Below, one piece after another: positions 43,172-52,500 of a stretch of 64,000 nt of DNA (the stretch's first letter is position 1; each line of letters opens with the position of its first letter). The notes beneath the pieces were generated by a model, which saw only the letters and a program-made list of their open reading frames with translations, was not told the origin of the DNA and ran no database searches. The stretch is from Thalassolituus hydrocarboniclasticus (GTDB taxonomy: Bacteria; Pseudomonadota; Gammaproteobacteria; Pseudomonadales; Oceanobacteraceae). A program made the position numbers and the translations under genes. Location: positions 763,501-827,500 of the forward strand of contig NZ_CP054475.1 in assembly GCF_025345565.1 (NCBI RefSeq). The letters run 5' to 3'.

Positions 43172-44893
43172 ATGGAAACGCCAAGCCGTAAACGTGTCCG
43201 TGTCGGGGATCTTCTGCTGGAGAAGAACCTGATCAGTGATGAACAACTGAATCAGGCTCTGGCGGAGCAGAAAAAAACCGGCAAAAAGCTGGGCCGGGCC
43301 ATTACCGATCTGGGTTTCGTCAAAGAAGATGAACTGCTGCGTACTCTGGCAGACTTTTTTAATTATCCGTTTATCGATCTGGCCCGTTTCCGTATTCATA
43401 ATCACCTTGTTCAGCGACTGCCGGAAACCCATGCACGGCGTTATCGCTGCCTGGTGTTATCGGAAGAAAACGGTGGTCTTCTGGTTGGCATGGCAGATCC
43501 TACCGATCTGATGGTGATCGACGATCTGCAACGAATTCTGAAAACGCCGGTATTTCCGGCTTTTATCCGCGAGCAGGAACTGCTTTCTATTCTGGATACT
43601 GTTTATCGCCGTCAGGAGCAGATGGCGAGTATCGCCGGCGAACTGGAAGGCGAGTTACGTGGCAGTGAATTCGATATTGATCAGATGGCACAGTCATCTG
43701 ATGTTAATGAAGCTCCGGTTGTACGCTTGCTGCAGAGCCTGTTTGAAGATGCGGTGCAGATTAAAGCATCGGATATTCATATTGAGCCTGAAGAAAGCCA
43801 GCTGCGTATTCGTCTGCGTGTTGATGGCGAATTGCAGGAACAGGTTATGAAAGAAAAACGGGTGGCATCGGCTCTGGTATCCCGCCTGAAAATTATGTCT
43901 GGCCTGGATATTTCAGAGAAACGTTTGCCGCAGGACGGCCGCTTTAATATCCGCGTATCGAATAAAAATATTGATGTGCGTGTGTCGACCATGCCGGTGC
44001 AGTTTGGCGAATCGGTGGTGATGCGTCTGCTCGATCAGAGCGCTGGAATTCTCAGTATGGAAATTCTGGGTATGCCGGCAAAACTGCAGAAGCGTTTTGA
44101 ATATCTGATTCATCGCCCACACGGCCTTATTCTGGTTACTGGCCCGACCGGTAGCGGTAAAACCACGACGCTGTACGCTGCGCTCAGTCTGCTGAATCAG
44201 CCGGAAAAGAAAATTATTACCGCAGAAGATCCGATCGAATACCGCTTGCCAAGGGTTAATCAGGTGCAGGTTAACAGTAAAGTCGGGCTGGAATTTTCGA
44301 CGGTATTACGGGCGGCACTGCGTCAGGACCCGGATATCGTACTGGTCGGGGAAATCCGCGATCACGAAACGGCCGAAATTGGTCTGCGCGCAGCCATGAC
44401 GGGCCATATGGTGTTGTCGACGCTGCACACCAACGATGCGGTATCGACCGTTGCGCGGTTAATGGATATGGGGGTCGACCGCTATCTGGTGGCATCTTCA
44501 TTGCGGGCGGTTGTAGCTCAGCGTCTTGTTAAGAAACTCTGTCAGCACTGTCAGCAGCCGCACGTGATGGATGCACAGGAAAAATCCTGGCTTGATGTGC
44601 TTGAACGCGGTGCCAGTGAGCAGAATTATCTCAGTGGACGTGGTTGCCACCATTGCCACAATACCGGTTATCAGGGACGTATCGGTATTTACGAGTTGTT
44701 GGAAATGACACCGGAGCTGGTTGCTTCATTGCGTCGGGATGACACTCAGTTATTTGCTGAGCAGGCGCTGGCTCAGCCTGGATTCCGCTCTCTGGCACTG
44801 TGCGCACTGGATTATGCCCGTGCAGGTGTGACCTCGCTGGAAGAGGTATTCCGGGTGTCGGCGACTCTGGAGGAGGAGCTGTCCCTTGACTGA
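43172..44893 (+). CDS. mshE: MSHA extension ATPase MshE
   Basis: A 573-residue hexameric GspE/PilB-type ATPase powering pilus extension. The N-terminal MshEN domain carries two c-di-GMP-binding motifs starting RVGDLLLEKNLI and KLGRAITDLGFV; the first has Asn where the consensus Gly is expected. Catalytic motifs are GPTGSGKTTT (Walker A), ITAEDPIEYRL (Asp box), VGEIRDHETAEIGL (Walker B) and LSTLHTNDAVST (His box). A CQHC and CHHC tetracysteine zinc motif follows. It overlaps mshG by 8 bp. Confidence 0.95.
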   Translation: METPSRKRVRVGDLLLEKNLISDEQLNQALAEQKKTGKKLGRAITDLGFVKEDELLRTLADFFNYPFIDLARFRIHNHLVQRLPETHARRYRCLVLSEENGGLLVGMADPTDLMVIDDLQRILKTPVFPAFIREQELLSILDTVYRRQEQMASIAGELEGELRGSEFDIDQMAQSSDVNEAPVVRLLQSLFEDAVQIKASDIHIEPEESQLRIRLRVDGELQEQVMKEKRVASALVSRLKIMSGLDISEKRLPQDGRFNIRVSNKNIDVRVSTMPVQFGESVVMRLLDQSAGILSMEILGMPAKLQKRFEYLIHRPHGLILVTGPTGSGKTTTLYAALSLLNQPEKKIITAEDPIEYRLPRVNQVQVNSKVGLEFSTVLRAALRQDPDIVLVGEIRDHETAEIGLRAAMTGHMVLSTLHTNDAVSTVARLMDMGVDRYLVASSLRAVVAQRLVKKLCQHCQQPHVMDAQEKSWLDVLERGASEQNYLSGRGCHHCHNTGYQGRIGIYELLEMTPELVASLRRDDTQLFAEQALAQPGFRSLALCALDYARAGVTSLEEVFRVSATLEEELSLD

Positions 44894-46112
44894 GTTTACC
44901 TACCGCGGCCGTGATCAGCGTGGCCAGGCAGTGACGGGTGTGATTGCCGCAGGCAGCAGTCAGTCGGCGCTGGAGCAGTTACAGCAACAACAGATTATTG
45001 TACTGGCGCTGGATGAGGCGGAAGAAGTTAAAGAGTCGGCTGGCTTTAATATCACCTTATGGGGCAGAGAACGTATCAGCCCCGATGAACTTATCCTGTT
45101 CACCCGGCAATTATATTCTTTGACTAAGGCCGGTGTGCCTATTATCCGGGCGCTTACCGGTCTGGCCGAATCGTCGGTGAATCCGGCGGTAAAAAATACC
45201 CTGAATGGCATCAGCCATTCACTGATATCAGGCTCTGATCTGGTAACCGCATTCCGCCAGTATCCACAATATTTTTCCCCGATTTTTATCAGCATGGTTC
45301 ATATCGGTGAAACCACCGGTAATTTATCCGATGCACTACTGAAGCTGGTGGCGCATCTGGAAATGGAACGTGAAACACGTAAGCGGATTAAAACGGCATT
45401 GCGTTACCCGACGATGGTGGTTGGCAGTATCAGCATTGCACTGATTGTTATCACCATGTTTGTTATTCCCAGTTTCAGCAGTGTTTTTAATAACCTGGGC
45501 GCGCAGTTGCCCTGGGCTACCCGTGTGCTTATGGGGACCTCACAGTTTATGCAGGATTACTGGATGCTGTTGACGGTGTTTATGGGACTCGCATTTTTCG
45601 CTTTCCGGCGCTACATAAAAACAGCTGAAGGTGCGCTGTTCTGGGATGAAAAGAAACTGAAAATTCCCTTATTAGGCAGTATTTTCGAGCGCATTGCTCT
45701 GGCGCGTTTTTCGCGTTCGTTTGCCATGCTGATGGCTGCAGGCGTTCCTATCCTGCAGGGGCTCTCTATTGTCGCTGACAGTGTCGGTAACCGCTTTATT
45801 GGTGTTGCGGTCAAAAGTATGCAGCACGGCATTGAGCGCGGAGATCGTCTGACCAATACCGCCATTGCCACCGGGCTGTTTACCCCGCTGGTTTTACAGA
45901 TGATGTCGGTTGGCGAAGAAACCGGTTCTGTTGACCGTTTGCTGGATGAGGTTGCCGATTTCTATGAACAGGAAATTGACTATGACCTGAAGCGTCTGGC
46001 CGACGCAATTGAGCCCATTCTGCTGGTATTTCTCGGCATCATGGTACTGATTCTGGCGCTGGGCGTGTTTTTGCCAATCTGGGATCTCAGCCGTGTGGCG
46101 ACAGGGCGTTAG
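44886..46112 (+). CDS. mshG: MSHA inner-membrane platform protein MshG (GspF/PilC-like)
   Basis: A 408-residue polytopic protein with two GspF domains (about 75-200 and 280-400) and three transmembrane helices. Family blocks are LFTRQLYSLTKAGVPIIRAL and RFSRSFAMLMAAGVPILQGL. It starts with TTG at 44886, supported by GAGGAG seven bases upstream. It is the rotor/platform turned by MshE. A 108-bp gap to mshF follows, the longest in the locus. Confidence 0.93.
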   Translation: MTEFTYRGRDQRGQAVTGVIAAGSSQSALEQLQQQQIIVLALDEAEEVKESAGFNITLWGRERISPDELILFTRQLYSLTKAGVPIIRALTGLAESSVNPAVKNTLNGISHSLISGSDLVTAFRQYPQYFSPIFISMVHIGETTGNLSDALLKLVAHLEMERETRKRIKTALRYPTMVVGSISIALIVITMFVIPSFSSVFNNLGAQLPWATRVLMGTSQFMQDYWMLLTVFMGLAFFAFRRYIKTAEGALFWDEKKLKIPLLGSIFERIALARFSRSFAMLMAAGVPILQGLSIVADSVGNRFIGVAVKSMQHGIERGDRLTNTAIATGLFTPLVLQMMSVGEETGSVDRLLDEVADFYEQEIDYDLKRLADAIEPILLVFLGIMVLILALGVFLPIWDLSRVATGR

Positions 46113-46154
46113 CAATCTTTGATCAGGCTCAGTAATTCACCAGCTAAAGACAGA

Positions 46155-46180
46155 TTTGTGTTTAATTTCGTAAATACAAA
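46155..46180. promoter_or_regulatory. Inverted repeat before mshF, possible operator
   Basis: TTTGTGTTTA and TAAATACAAA pair at 9 of 10 positions around ATTTCG. It is the only AT-rich palindrome in the largest gap of the locus, just before the pilin genes, and could hold an internal promoter or regulator site. Confidence 0.35.
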
Positions 46181-46220
46181 CGGCAAAAAAAAATCACTGA
46201 GCTAAGGTTTGAGTAGGCTT

Positions 46221-46826
46221 ATGGATGGTATCCGCTTTTGCTGGACCCGTGCTTACACCAAGCTGGAATTTGCAGCGGCCATCGCTCTGCTTGCTGCCAT
46301 GCTGGCGCTGCTGTTACCGCGCTATCTGGATCTGCTGAACGAGGCCCGTAAGGCTGAAGTGGTGGCGCAGGGCAGCAGCCTTAAGTCAGCAGTACTGGCG
46401 GTACATGAACGCTGGTATCTGAATGGGCAGCCAGAAACTGTAGCTCCGCTAAGTGTTTTTGGCCGTCAGGATATTCTGGTATCAGCATCAGGCTGGCCAC
46501 TGGATGTGGCATCTGCCGGCGGTAATGTTTCCGGACAGAATACCGGTCTGGCCCCTGAAAATACCATCGCAGCCACTGCCCGCTGTATGAGGTTATGGCA
46601 GGCATTACTGCAGGATACGGCCCCGGCGTTATATACCGGGTATGAATTTGCGGTGGCAGGCAGCTATCGCGCGAGCTGGATTTCCGGTGTCTGCCGCTAC
46701 ACTCAGGTAACGGCAGATAACCACGGAAAAACCGTCGGTCAGGATATCGGCGGGCATGATCAAGGGAAGGCGTTTTACATTGAATATAACGCGGCTAATG
46801 GCCGGGTCACATGGTTTATCCGATAA
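46221..46826 (+). CDS. mshF: MSHA biogenesis protein MshF (pilin-like)
   Basis: A 201-residue protein with an N-terminal helix resembling a pilin (TKLEFAAAIALLAAMLALLL, then PRYLDLLNEARKAEV) but without a Gly-Phe prepilin peptidase site, so it is probably not processed. The remainder includes LAVHERWYLNGQPETV and SASGWPLDV, the pattern I associate with MshF. An ATG at 46221 or a TTG at 46209 could start it. Position between mshG and the pilin genes agrees. Confidence 0.75.
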   Translation: MDGIRFCWTRAYTKLEFAAAIALLAAMLALLLPRYLDLLNEARKAEVVAQGSSLKSAVLAVHERWYLNGQPETVAPLSVFGRQDILVSASGWPLDVASAGGNVSGQNTGLAPENTIAATARCMRLWQALLQDTAPALYTGYEFAVAGSYRASWISGVCRYTQVTADNHGKTVGQDIGGHDQGKAFYIEYNAANGRVTWFIR

Positions 46827-46843
46827 GCAGCAGGAGTCGGAAT

Positions 46844-47299
46844 ATGAAGAAGCAAGCAGGTTTTACACTGATCGAACTGATCATGGTAATTGTAATTCTC
46901 GGCGTACTGTCGGCTTTTGCTTTGCCCCGTTTTGCAGATTTTGGTGGTGATGCGCGTACAGCCAGTGTTAATGCTCTGGCTGGTGCATTACGTTCAGCGG
47001 CGAATATAGCCCACGCACAGCAACTGGCTAATGGTTCGACAGCCAATACCGCCGTTACCCTGGAAGGTACGTCTATCGATATGCTGAATGGCTACCCGAG
47101 CGTAACGGGTATTAAGGTTGCCGCTCAGGTTTCTTCCGGTACACAAACACAGTTTGATGATGGCGAGGTCGATTATGTTGAAGCCGTCAGCACAACCGTG
47201 TCGGTAACTTATTCACTGCGTGCGAGTTGCCAGGTTGTTTATACCGCCGCCACAACCTCGGCTTCTCCTGTGGTTGCCGTTACCACCAGTGGCTGTTAA
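46844..47299 (+). CDS. mshA: Major MSHA pilin MshA
   Basis: A 151-residue type IVa pilin. MKKQAG is a short leader and cleavage before Phe gives FTLIELIMVIVILGVLSAFA with the essential Glu5. The globular part has a disulfide-bonded C-terminal loop (CQVVYTAAT...SGC). It follows AGGAG. Only one pilin of this type is present where Vibrio has mshB and mshA, so the MshB role is either missing or shared. The prepilin peptidase is not in this window. Confidence 0.88.
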   Translation: MKKQAGFTLIELIMVIVILGVLSAFALPRFADFGGDARTASVNALAGALRSAANIAHAQQLANGSTANTAVTLEGTSIDMLNGYPSVTGIKVAAQVSSGTQTQFDDGEVDYVEAVSTTVSVTYSLRASCQVVYTAATTSASPVVAVTTSGC

Positions 47300-47311
47300 C
47301 CCGCTGCTGCT

Positions 47312-47776
47312 ATGAAAACACGCCTGTCGGGCTTCACCCTGGTAGAACTGGTGATGGTGCTGGTTCTGCTGGGGGTTCTGAGTGCGATAGGCGGCAGTCT
47401 TTTTTCCCGCCCTGATAGTTTTTCCGCTCTTACCGCCCGTGATCAGTTGCAGGCGATTACTCTGCTTGCTCAGCAACGCGCACTGGCCAATACCGGTAAT
47501 TCTCCGGTCGTGCTCAGCGTGGGGCAGGATAACAAACACTGGCTGTTCGGACTTCGTCAGGGCGCCGATGTGTTCAGCGAACGAAAATCCCCCCGGCATA
47601 ACGCAAACCTTACTTTGGATGGCTCAGTATTCAGTAATGGCCAGGTCAGCACCTTTACCTTTGCCAGCGATGCGGCAGTGGGCAGAAATTATCAGTTTAT
47701 TTTTTCTTCCGACAGTAATCACTCCCTGTGTCTGGCTGCAACGGGTTTTGCATATCCGGCAACGTGTCAGCCCTGA
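47312..47776 (+). CDS. mshC: MSHA minor pilin MshC
   Basis: A 154-residue prepilin: leader MKTRLSG, then FTLVELVMVLVLLGVLSAIG. The body includes LQAITLLAQQRALANTG and a Cys pair near the end (SLCLAATGFAYPATC). Minor pilins of this type initiate pilus assembly. It starts 12 bp after mshA and is followed by a 76-bp gap. Confidence 0.87.
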   Translation: MKTRLSGFTLVELVMVLVLLGVLSAIGGSLFSRPDSFSALTARDQLQAITLLAQQRALANTGNSPVVLSVGQDNKHWLFGLRQGADVFSERKSPRHNANLTLDGSVFSNGQVSTFTFASDAAVGRNYQFIFSSDSNHSLCLAATGFAYPATCQP

Positions 47777-47852
47777 TCGGCTAGACTTAAAAGGTATTTA
47801 TGATTCTCGTCTGCCAGGCAGTGGCAGGCTCTGATATTTCAGGCGCAATATT

Positions 47853-48335
47853 ATGAACAGGCAGCATGGACTGACCCTGGTCGAGCTGGTGATCATGATG
47901 GTTATTATCAGTATTGCTCTGGTAGCCAGTCTGCGGGCATTTTCGTTGTTGTCAGGCCGTAGTGCAGATGCTTTGTTACAAAGCAGGGTCACCAGCCTGG
48001 CACAGATTTATCTGGATGAAATACTGGCCCGCCAGTTTGATGAAAACACGGGTCCCGCCGGCGTTCCGCCTTATACCGGCGTATGCCGCATCACCGACGA
48101 TGGCGAAAACCGCGAACAATACGATGATGTGGATGATTACAATGGTCTTAATGAAAGTCCGGCATTAATGGATCAGGATCTGGCTGCACTGTACAGCGGT
48201 TATCAGGTCAGTGTTGAAGTGCATTGCGATGATTCCGTTGGTGTTAATCCGGGCGGTGCGAAACGCATTGACCTGGCTATTCTCGCTCCCAATGGTCAGG
48301 CAAGCCACTTTACGGCTTACAAAGGCAATTTCTGA
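47853..48335 (+). CDS. mshD: MSHA minor pilin MshD
   Basis: A 160-residue prepilin: leader MNRQHG, then LTLVELVIMMVIISIALVA, with Leu instead of Phe at mature position 1. The C-terminal part has an acidic segment (YDDVDDYNGLNESP) that could bind calcium, and the order matches Vibrio mshD. It overlaps mshO by one base. Confidence 0.87.
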   Translation: MNRQHGLTLVELVIMMVIISIALVASLRAFSLLSGRSADALLQSRVTSLAQIYLDEILARQFDENTGPAGVPPYTGVCRITDDGENREQYDDVDDYNGLNESPALMDQDLAALYSGYQVSVEVHCDDSVGVNPGGAKRIDLAILAPNGQASHFTAYKGNF

Positions 48336-49159
48336 TGTCAGGCCTGCGCAGCTCATACTATCAACGCCTTTCGTGCGGTTTTACCCTGATTGAATTACTG
48401 ATTGCCCTGGTCGTGGGCAGCATTATTGCCATTGTGTCTGTGCGCTTTGTCAGTGAAAGCGGCCGCATGTTACTCGACAGTGGTGCACGTCAGCAGTTGG
48501 CTGCCACGGCGGCGATTATCAGTGAGAAAATCAGCCGTCAGTTACGTCCGGCGCTGCCGGGCAGTATCCGGGTCACGGCCGATGGCCGTTGTGTCGAATA
48601 TATTCCGGTAACAGCTGCCTCGGTTTATACCGATCTTGCCCTTAATACACCGGTCAGCAGTTTCTCTGTGGTGCCGGTATCGGCGTCTCAGAACCACAGT
48701 GGCTATGCGGTGATTTATCCTGTTAATCAGAATGAGCTGTATCAGCCGGCGGCAAGAGGTGCACTGACTCAGGCGACGGCGGTTTTGCCTGCCGGTAACG
48801 CCGAGGTTGTTGTCAGTTTATCCTCCGCCCATGAATTTTCAGCCGATTCGCCGCTCCGGCGTTTTTATCTGGTCGGCTCGCCGCAGGCGATCTGCCAACA
48901 GGGAAATTTTCTCTATCATTTCCGGGATTATGGCTTTATTGCCAATGTTAATGCTTTAGCTGATTTTTTGCCTTCGTCGCAGGCTGACGGGCGCGATGTT
49001 CTGGCCTTTCCCCTGCAGAATAATTCGCTGAATTTCAGCTATCAGCCGCAGACCTTGCAGCGTAATGGTTTGGTTACCTTTTCTTATGTTCTGGAAAGCC
49101 CGGCCAGCGCGGATCAGTTGCAGCAGACTCAGGAGGTACAGATACGCAATGTTCCCTGA
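48335..49159 (+). CDS. mshO: MSHA minor pilin MshO
   Basis: A 274-residue prepilin with a longer leader ending SCG and mature start FTLIELLIALVVGSIIAIV. The large globular domain is typical of PilW/GspJ-class tip pilins. It overlaps mshD at its start and mshP at its end. Confidence 0.87.
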   Translation: MSGLRSSYYQRLSCGFTLIELLIALVVGSIIAIVSVRFVSESGRMLLDSGARQQLAATAAIISEKISRQLRPALPGSIRVTADGRCVEYIPVTAASVYTDLALNTPVSSFSVVPVSASQNHSGYAVIYPVNQNELYQPAARGALTQATAVLPAGNAEVVVSLSSAHEFSADSPLRRFYLVGSPQAICQQGNFLYHFRDYGFIANVNALADFLPSSQADGRDVLAFPLQNNSLNFSYQPQTLQRNGLVTFSYVLESPASADQLQQTQEVQIRNVP

Positions 49160-49589
49160 AAACATGCTGAGTAAACGCTCTGTCGGCCGTCAGTCCGGAT
49201 TTGGTTTGCCAGTTGCTATCTTTGTGGTGGTTGTTCTGGCACTGGTGATTGCGGCGATGTCACAGCTGCAGCAAAGCAGCAGTGAAGGCAGCAGTTTGCA
49301 GCTGCAATCGCAGCGGGCTTTTTATGCGGCTGAATCGGGGCTGCAGCTTAGTCTGAATTTATTATTGCCGCCGGATGGCAGTACCGGGAAAAACTGCAGT
49401 ATTTCACCTTTTTATGCCCGCGACTTTTCATCGTTATCTTCTTCTTATGGCTTAAGAGGCTGCAGCGTCCGCGTTGAATGTCAGTCGCTTACGGTCAGCA
49501 GTGAACTGTATTTTACACTTACCTCAACAGGCAGTTGTGGCAGCGGCACTGATAACGCCCGGCGTACAACCGAAGTGAGGGTTAAATAA
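49149..49589 (+). CDS. mshP: MSHA minor pilin MshP
   Basis: A 146-residue pilin-like protein of the PilX/GspK class: leader ends GRQSG, then FGLPVAIFVVVVLALVIAAM without Glu5, as in GspK-type tip subunits. The body keeps RAFYAAESGLQLSLNLLLP, a hallmark of this class. The ATG at 49149 lies inside the end of mshO after AGGAGG; one at 49164 is an alternative. It overlaps mshQ by one base. Confidence 0.85.
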   Translation: MFPENMLSKRSVGRQSGFGLPVAIFVVVVLALVIAAMSQLQQSSSEGSSLQLQSQRAFYAAESGLQLSLNLLLPPDGSTGKNCSISPFYARDFSSLSSSYGLRGCSVRVECQSLTVSSELYFTLTSTGSCGSGTDNARRTTEVRVK

Positions 49590-52500
49590 TGCGTATTGCG
49601 CTCCGTTTACTCTTATCTAACTGTTTTCTGTTGTGGCTTCTATTGAGCAATATCGCTGCTTTCGCAGCTCCCGGCGATATTATTTTCAGCGATGATTTTG
49701 AACGTAACACACTTGGTCCAAACTGGGCCGTCAGCAGCGGCAGCAATGCCGGGATCAGTAATGCGACAGCAAATTCCCAATCACGCAGTTTATTTTTACG
49801 CTGGGATACCGTTAGCGTTGATACACCAGTATTTGATATGACGGGAAAAAACGGTGCGACATTATCGTTCTGGTGGCGGCGCGGCGATGACAGTTTCAGT
49901 GAAGATCCGGATGGTAATGAAGATCTGATCATTTATATCTTATTGAATAATACAACCTGGGTAGAGCTGGACCGTTTTGCTGGTAATGGTACGGCTGGAG
50001 AATCCGGACTGGCTGAATACGAATTACCGGCGGCTGCAATGTACACCGGTTTGCGTATCCGTTTTCAGCTTGATCGTGGTAATGGCCCTGATAATGATTA
50101 TTGGCATGTTGATGACGTCAAACTGACCGAGAGTCGCGGTTACTGTGGCGATGATTTTGTTATTTTTTGCGATGATTTTGAGCGCAGCAGTCTGGGGGCT
50201 GATTGGTCCGTAACGTCTGCTGGAGGCAATGCCGGAATTTCCAGTGCCACTTCCAGAAGCCCGACTCGTTCATTAAATACCAACAGCGGTATTGTCGGTG
50301 TGCAGCTGAAAACCCTGGATTTAAGCTTTTATTCAGAAGTGACTGTTGAATACTGGTGGCGGCGCGGAGACGATGCTTTCAGTGAAGATCCGGATCCCGG
50401 TGAAGATCTGGTGGCTGAATACCGCACTGATAATGGCAGCTGGATTGTACTGCAAACCATTCTGGGAAATGGCCTGACCGGCGATACCGGAAACAGTTCT
50501 TTTACCCTGCCTGCCAGTGCGCTGAGCAGCAATTTTCAGTTCCGCTTCCGTCAGACCGGGGGCAACAGTGGCGGTAATGATTACTTCCACCTGGACGATC
50601 TGCGTATTAAAGCCGACAGCGCGCCACTGACCTGTTTTACCGATGATTTTAACCGCTCGTCAGCGGGTAATGACTGGGTTACTTCAGCGGTGTCCGGCAG
50701 CTTTACGCCCTCGCTGGTAAATAACCGTTTGCGCCTGACACAGGATGTTACCTATCAATCCACGGCTTCGACACTGCAGCGTTTATTCCCTGCGGCCAAT
50801 AATATTGTGGTGATTGAATTCACCCATTACGCCTGGTCAACTTCCTTTTTTGGTACCGGTGCTGACGGTATCTCGGTGGTCTTCTCTGATGCCACGATTA
50901 CCCCGCAGTCCGGCAGCTTTGGTGGCTCACTGGGTTATGCGCAACGGGACAATGGTGATCCTGGCTTTGCCGGCGGTTGGCTGGGAATTGGTTTGGATGA
51001 GTACGGAAACTTTTCCAATCCGACCGAAGGCCGGATTGGGGGGCCGGGCGCCAGATCCGACAGCGTAACCATCCGTGGTTCGGGCAGTGGCAGCAGTGGC
51101 TATCGTTATCTGACAGGCACCAACAGCTTATCTCCGGGGGTGGATCAACGGCCAACATCCTCTGCGGGTGGCCCGGCTCACCGTTATCGTTTTGTTATTG
51201 ATTCCCGTGTTGCCGGACAATCGCTTGTCAGCGTACAGCGCGATACCGGCTCAGGTTATGCCACGCTGGTGGCGCCGGTAAATATTGCCAATATTAATGG
51301 GCAGGCGGCTATTCCACAGAATTTACTGTTGTCACTGACCGGCTCTACCGGCGCCTCCAGTAATAATCATGAGATAGATCGGTTACGGGTCTGCGCCAAT
51401 ACGATTAATCCGATCGGGCCGATTGTTCATCATTTCGAAATGGATTACGCCAGCAGTGGCCTGACCTGTTCGCCGCAGGAAGTACTTATTCGTGCCTGTG
51501 CCAATGCCAGCTGTTCCAGTCTGTATACTGATCCGGTCACGGTGACACTGGCGCCTTCCGGCTGGCAGGGAGGAAATGTACAAACTTTCAGTGGTGGTTC
51601 GGCGACGCTGGCTTTGCGTCAGAACATTGCAGGCAGTGTGAATCTGCAGGTGTTGTCGTCGGTTCCGGTATCGCAGGCGTTTACGTCTAATCTTTGCTCG
51701 CGTGACGGTGGCGCATTATCGACCAACTGCAGCATGACCTTTGCAGACTCTGGTTTTGTGCTGGATATTCCGGATTTTCCTGCAGGGCTGGGCACCAGTG
51801 ATGTACTGCTGAAAGCCGTTAAAAAAGATGACTCGACACAGGCCTGCGTACCGGGGTTTGCTAATGTCAGTCGCGATGTTGTGCTTAATTCACAATATAT
51901 CGACCCTGGTAATTCTTCCCGGGTAGTGTCCTGGCCGGTAACGGTTAATGGCAATAACATCGCTGATATTTCCGCATCACCGGTGACACTCACACTGAAT
52001 TTTGATGCCAATGGCCAGACCCCGCTGCAGATAAATTATGCGGATGCAGGGCTGATGCAGCTGAATGTCCGCTATGAGGGCAGTGGCAGTGAAGCCGGGC
52101 TGGTTATGAGTGGTAACGACCGCTTTGTCAGTTATCCGGCCGGTTTCTGTATTCAGACCGATGCCAATGCCGGCGAATGCAACCCGGCCAGTGCTGCAAA
52201 CTATGCCGGTTGTCCGGCCTTTGCTAAAGCCGGCGATAATTTTAATCTGAATATTTCTGCCGTCGGCTGGCAGAGTGCTGCCGATACTGATTTTTGCGAT
52301 AACACGCCAACCCCCGGTTTTGCACTGACAGATATGGCTCTGAGTACGGAGCTGGTTGCCCCATCCGGTGGAGTTAATGCCGTACTCACACCGGCACAAT
52401 ATAATCACAATGCTGCTGTGGATAATAAAAATATTCTGGCCGCGAATGTCTCTGAAGTCGGAGTATTTAATATCCGTTTAACAGCGGGCAGTAATTATCA

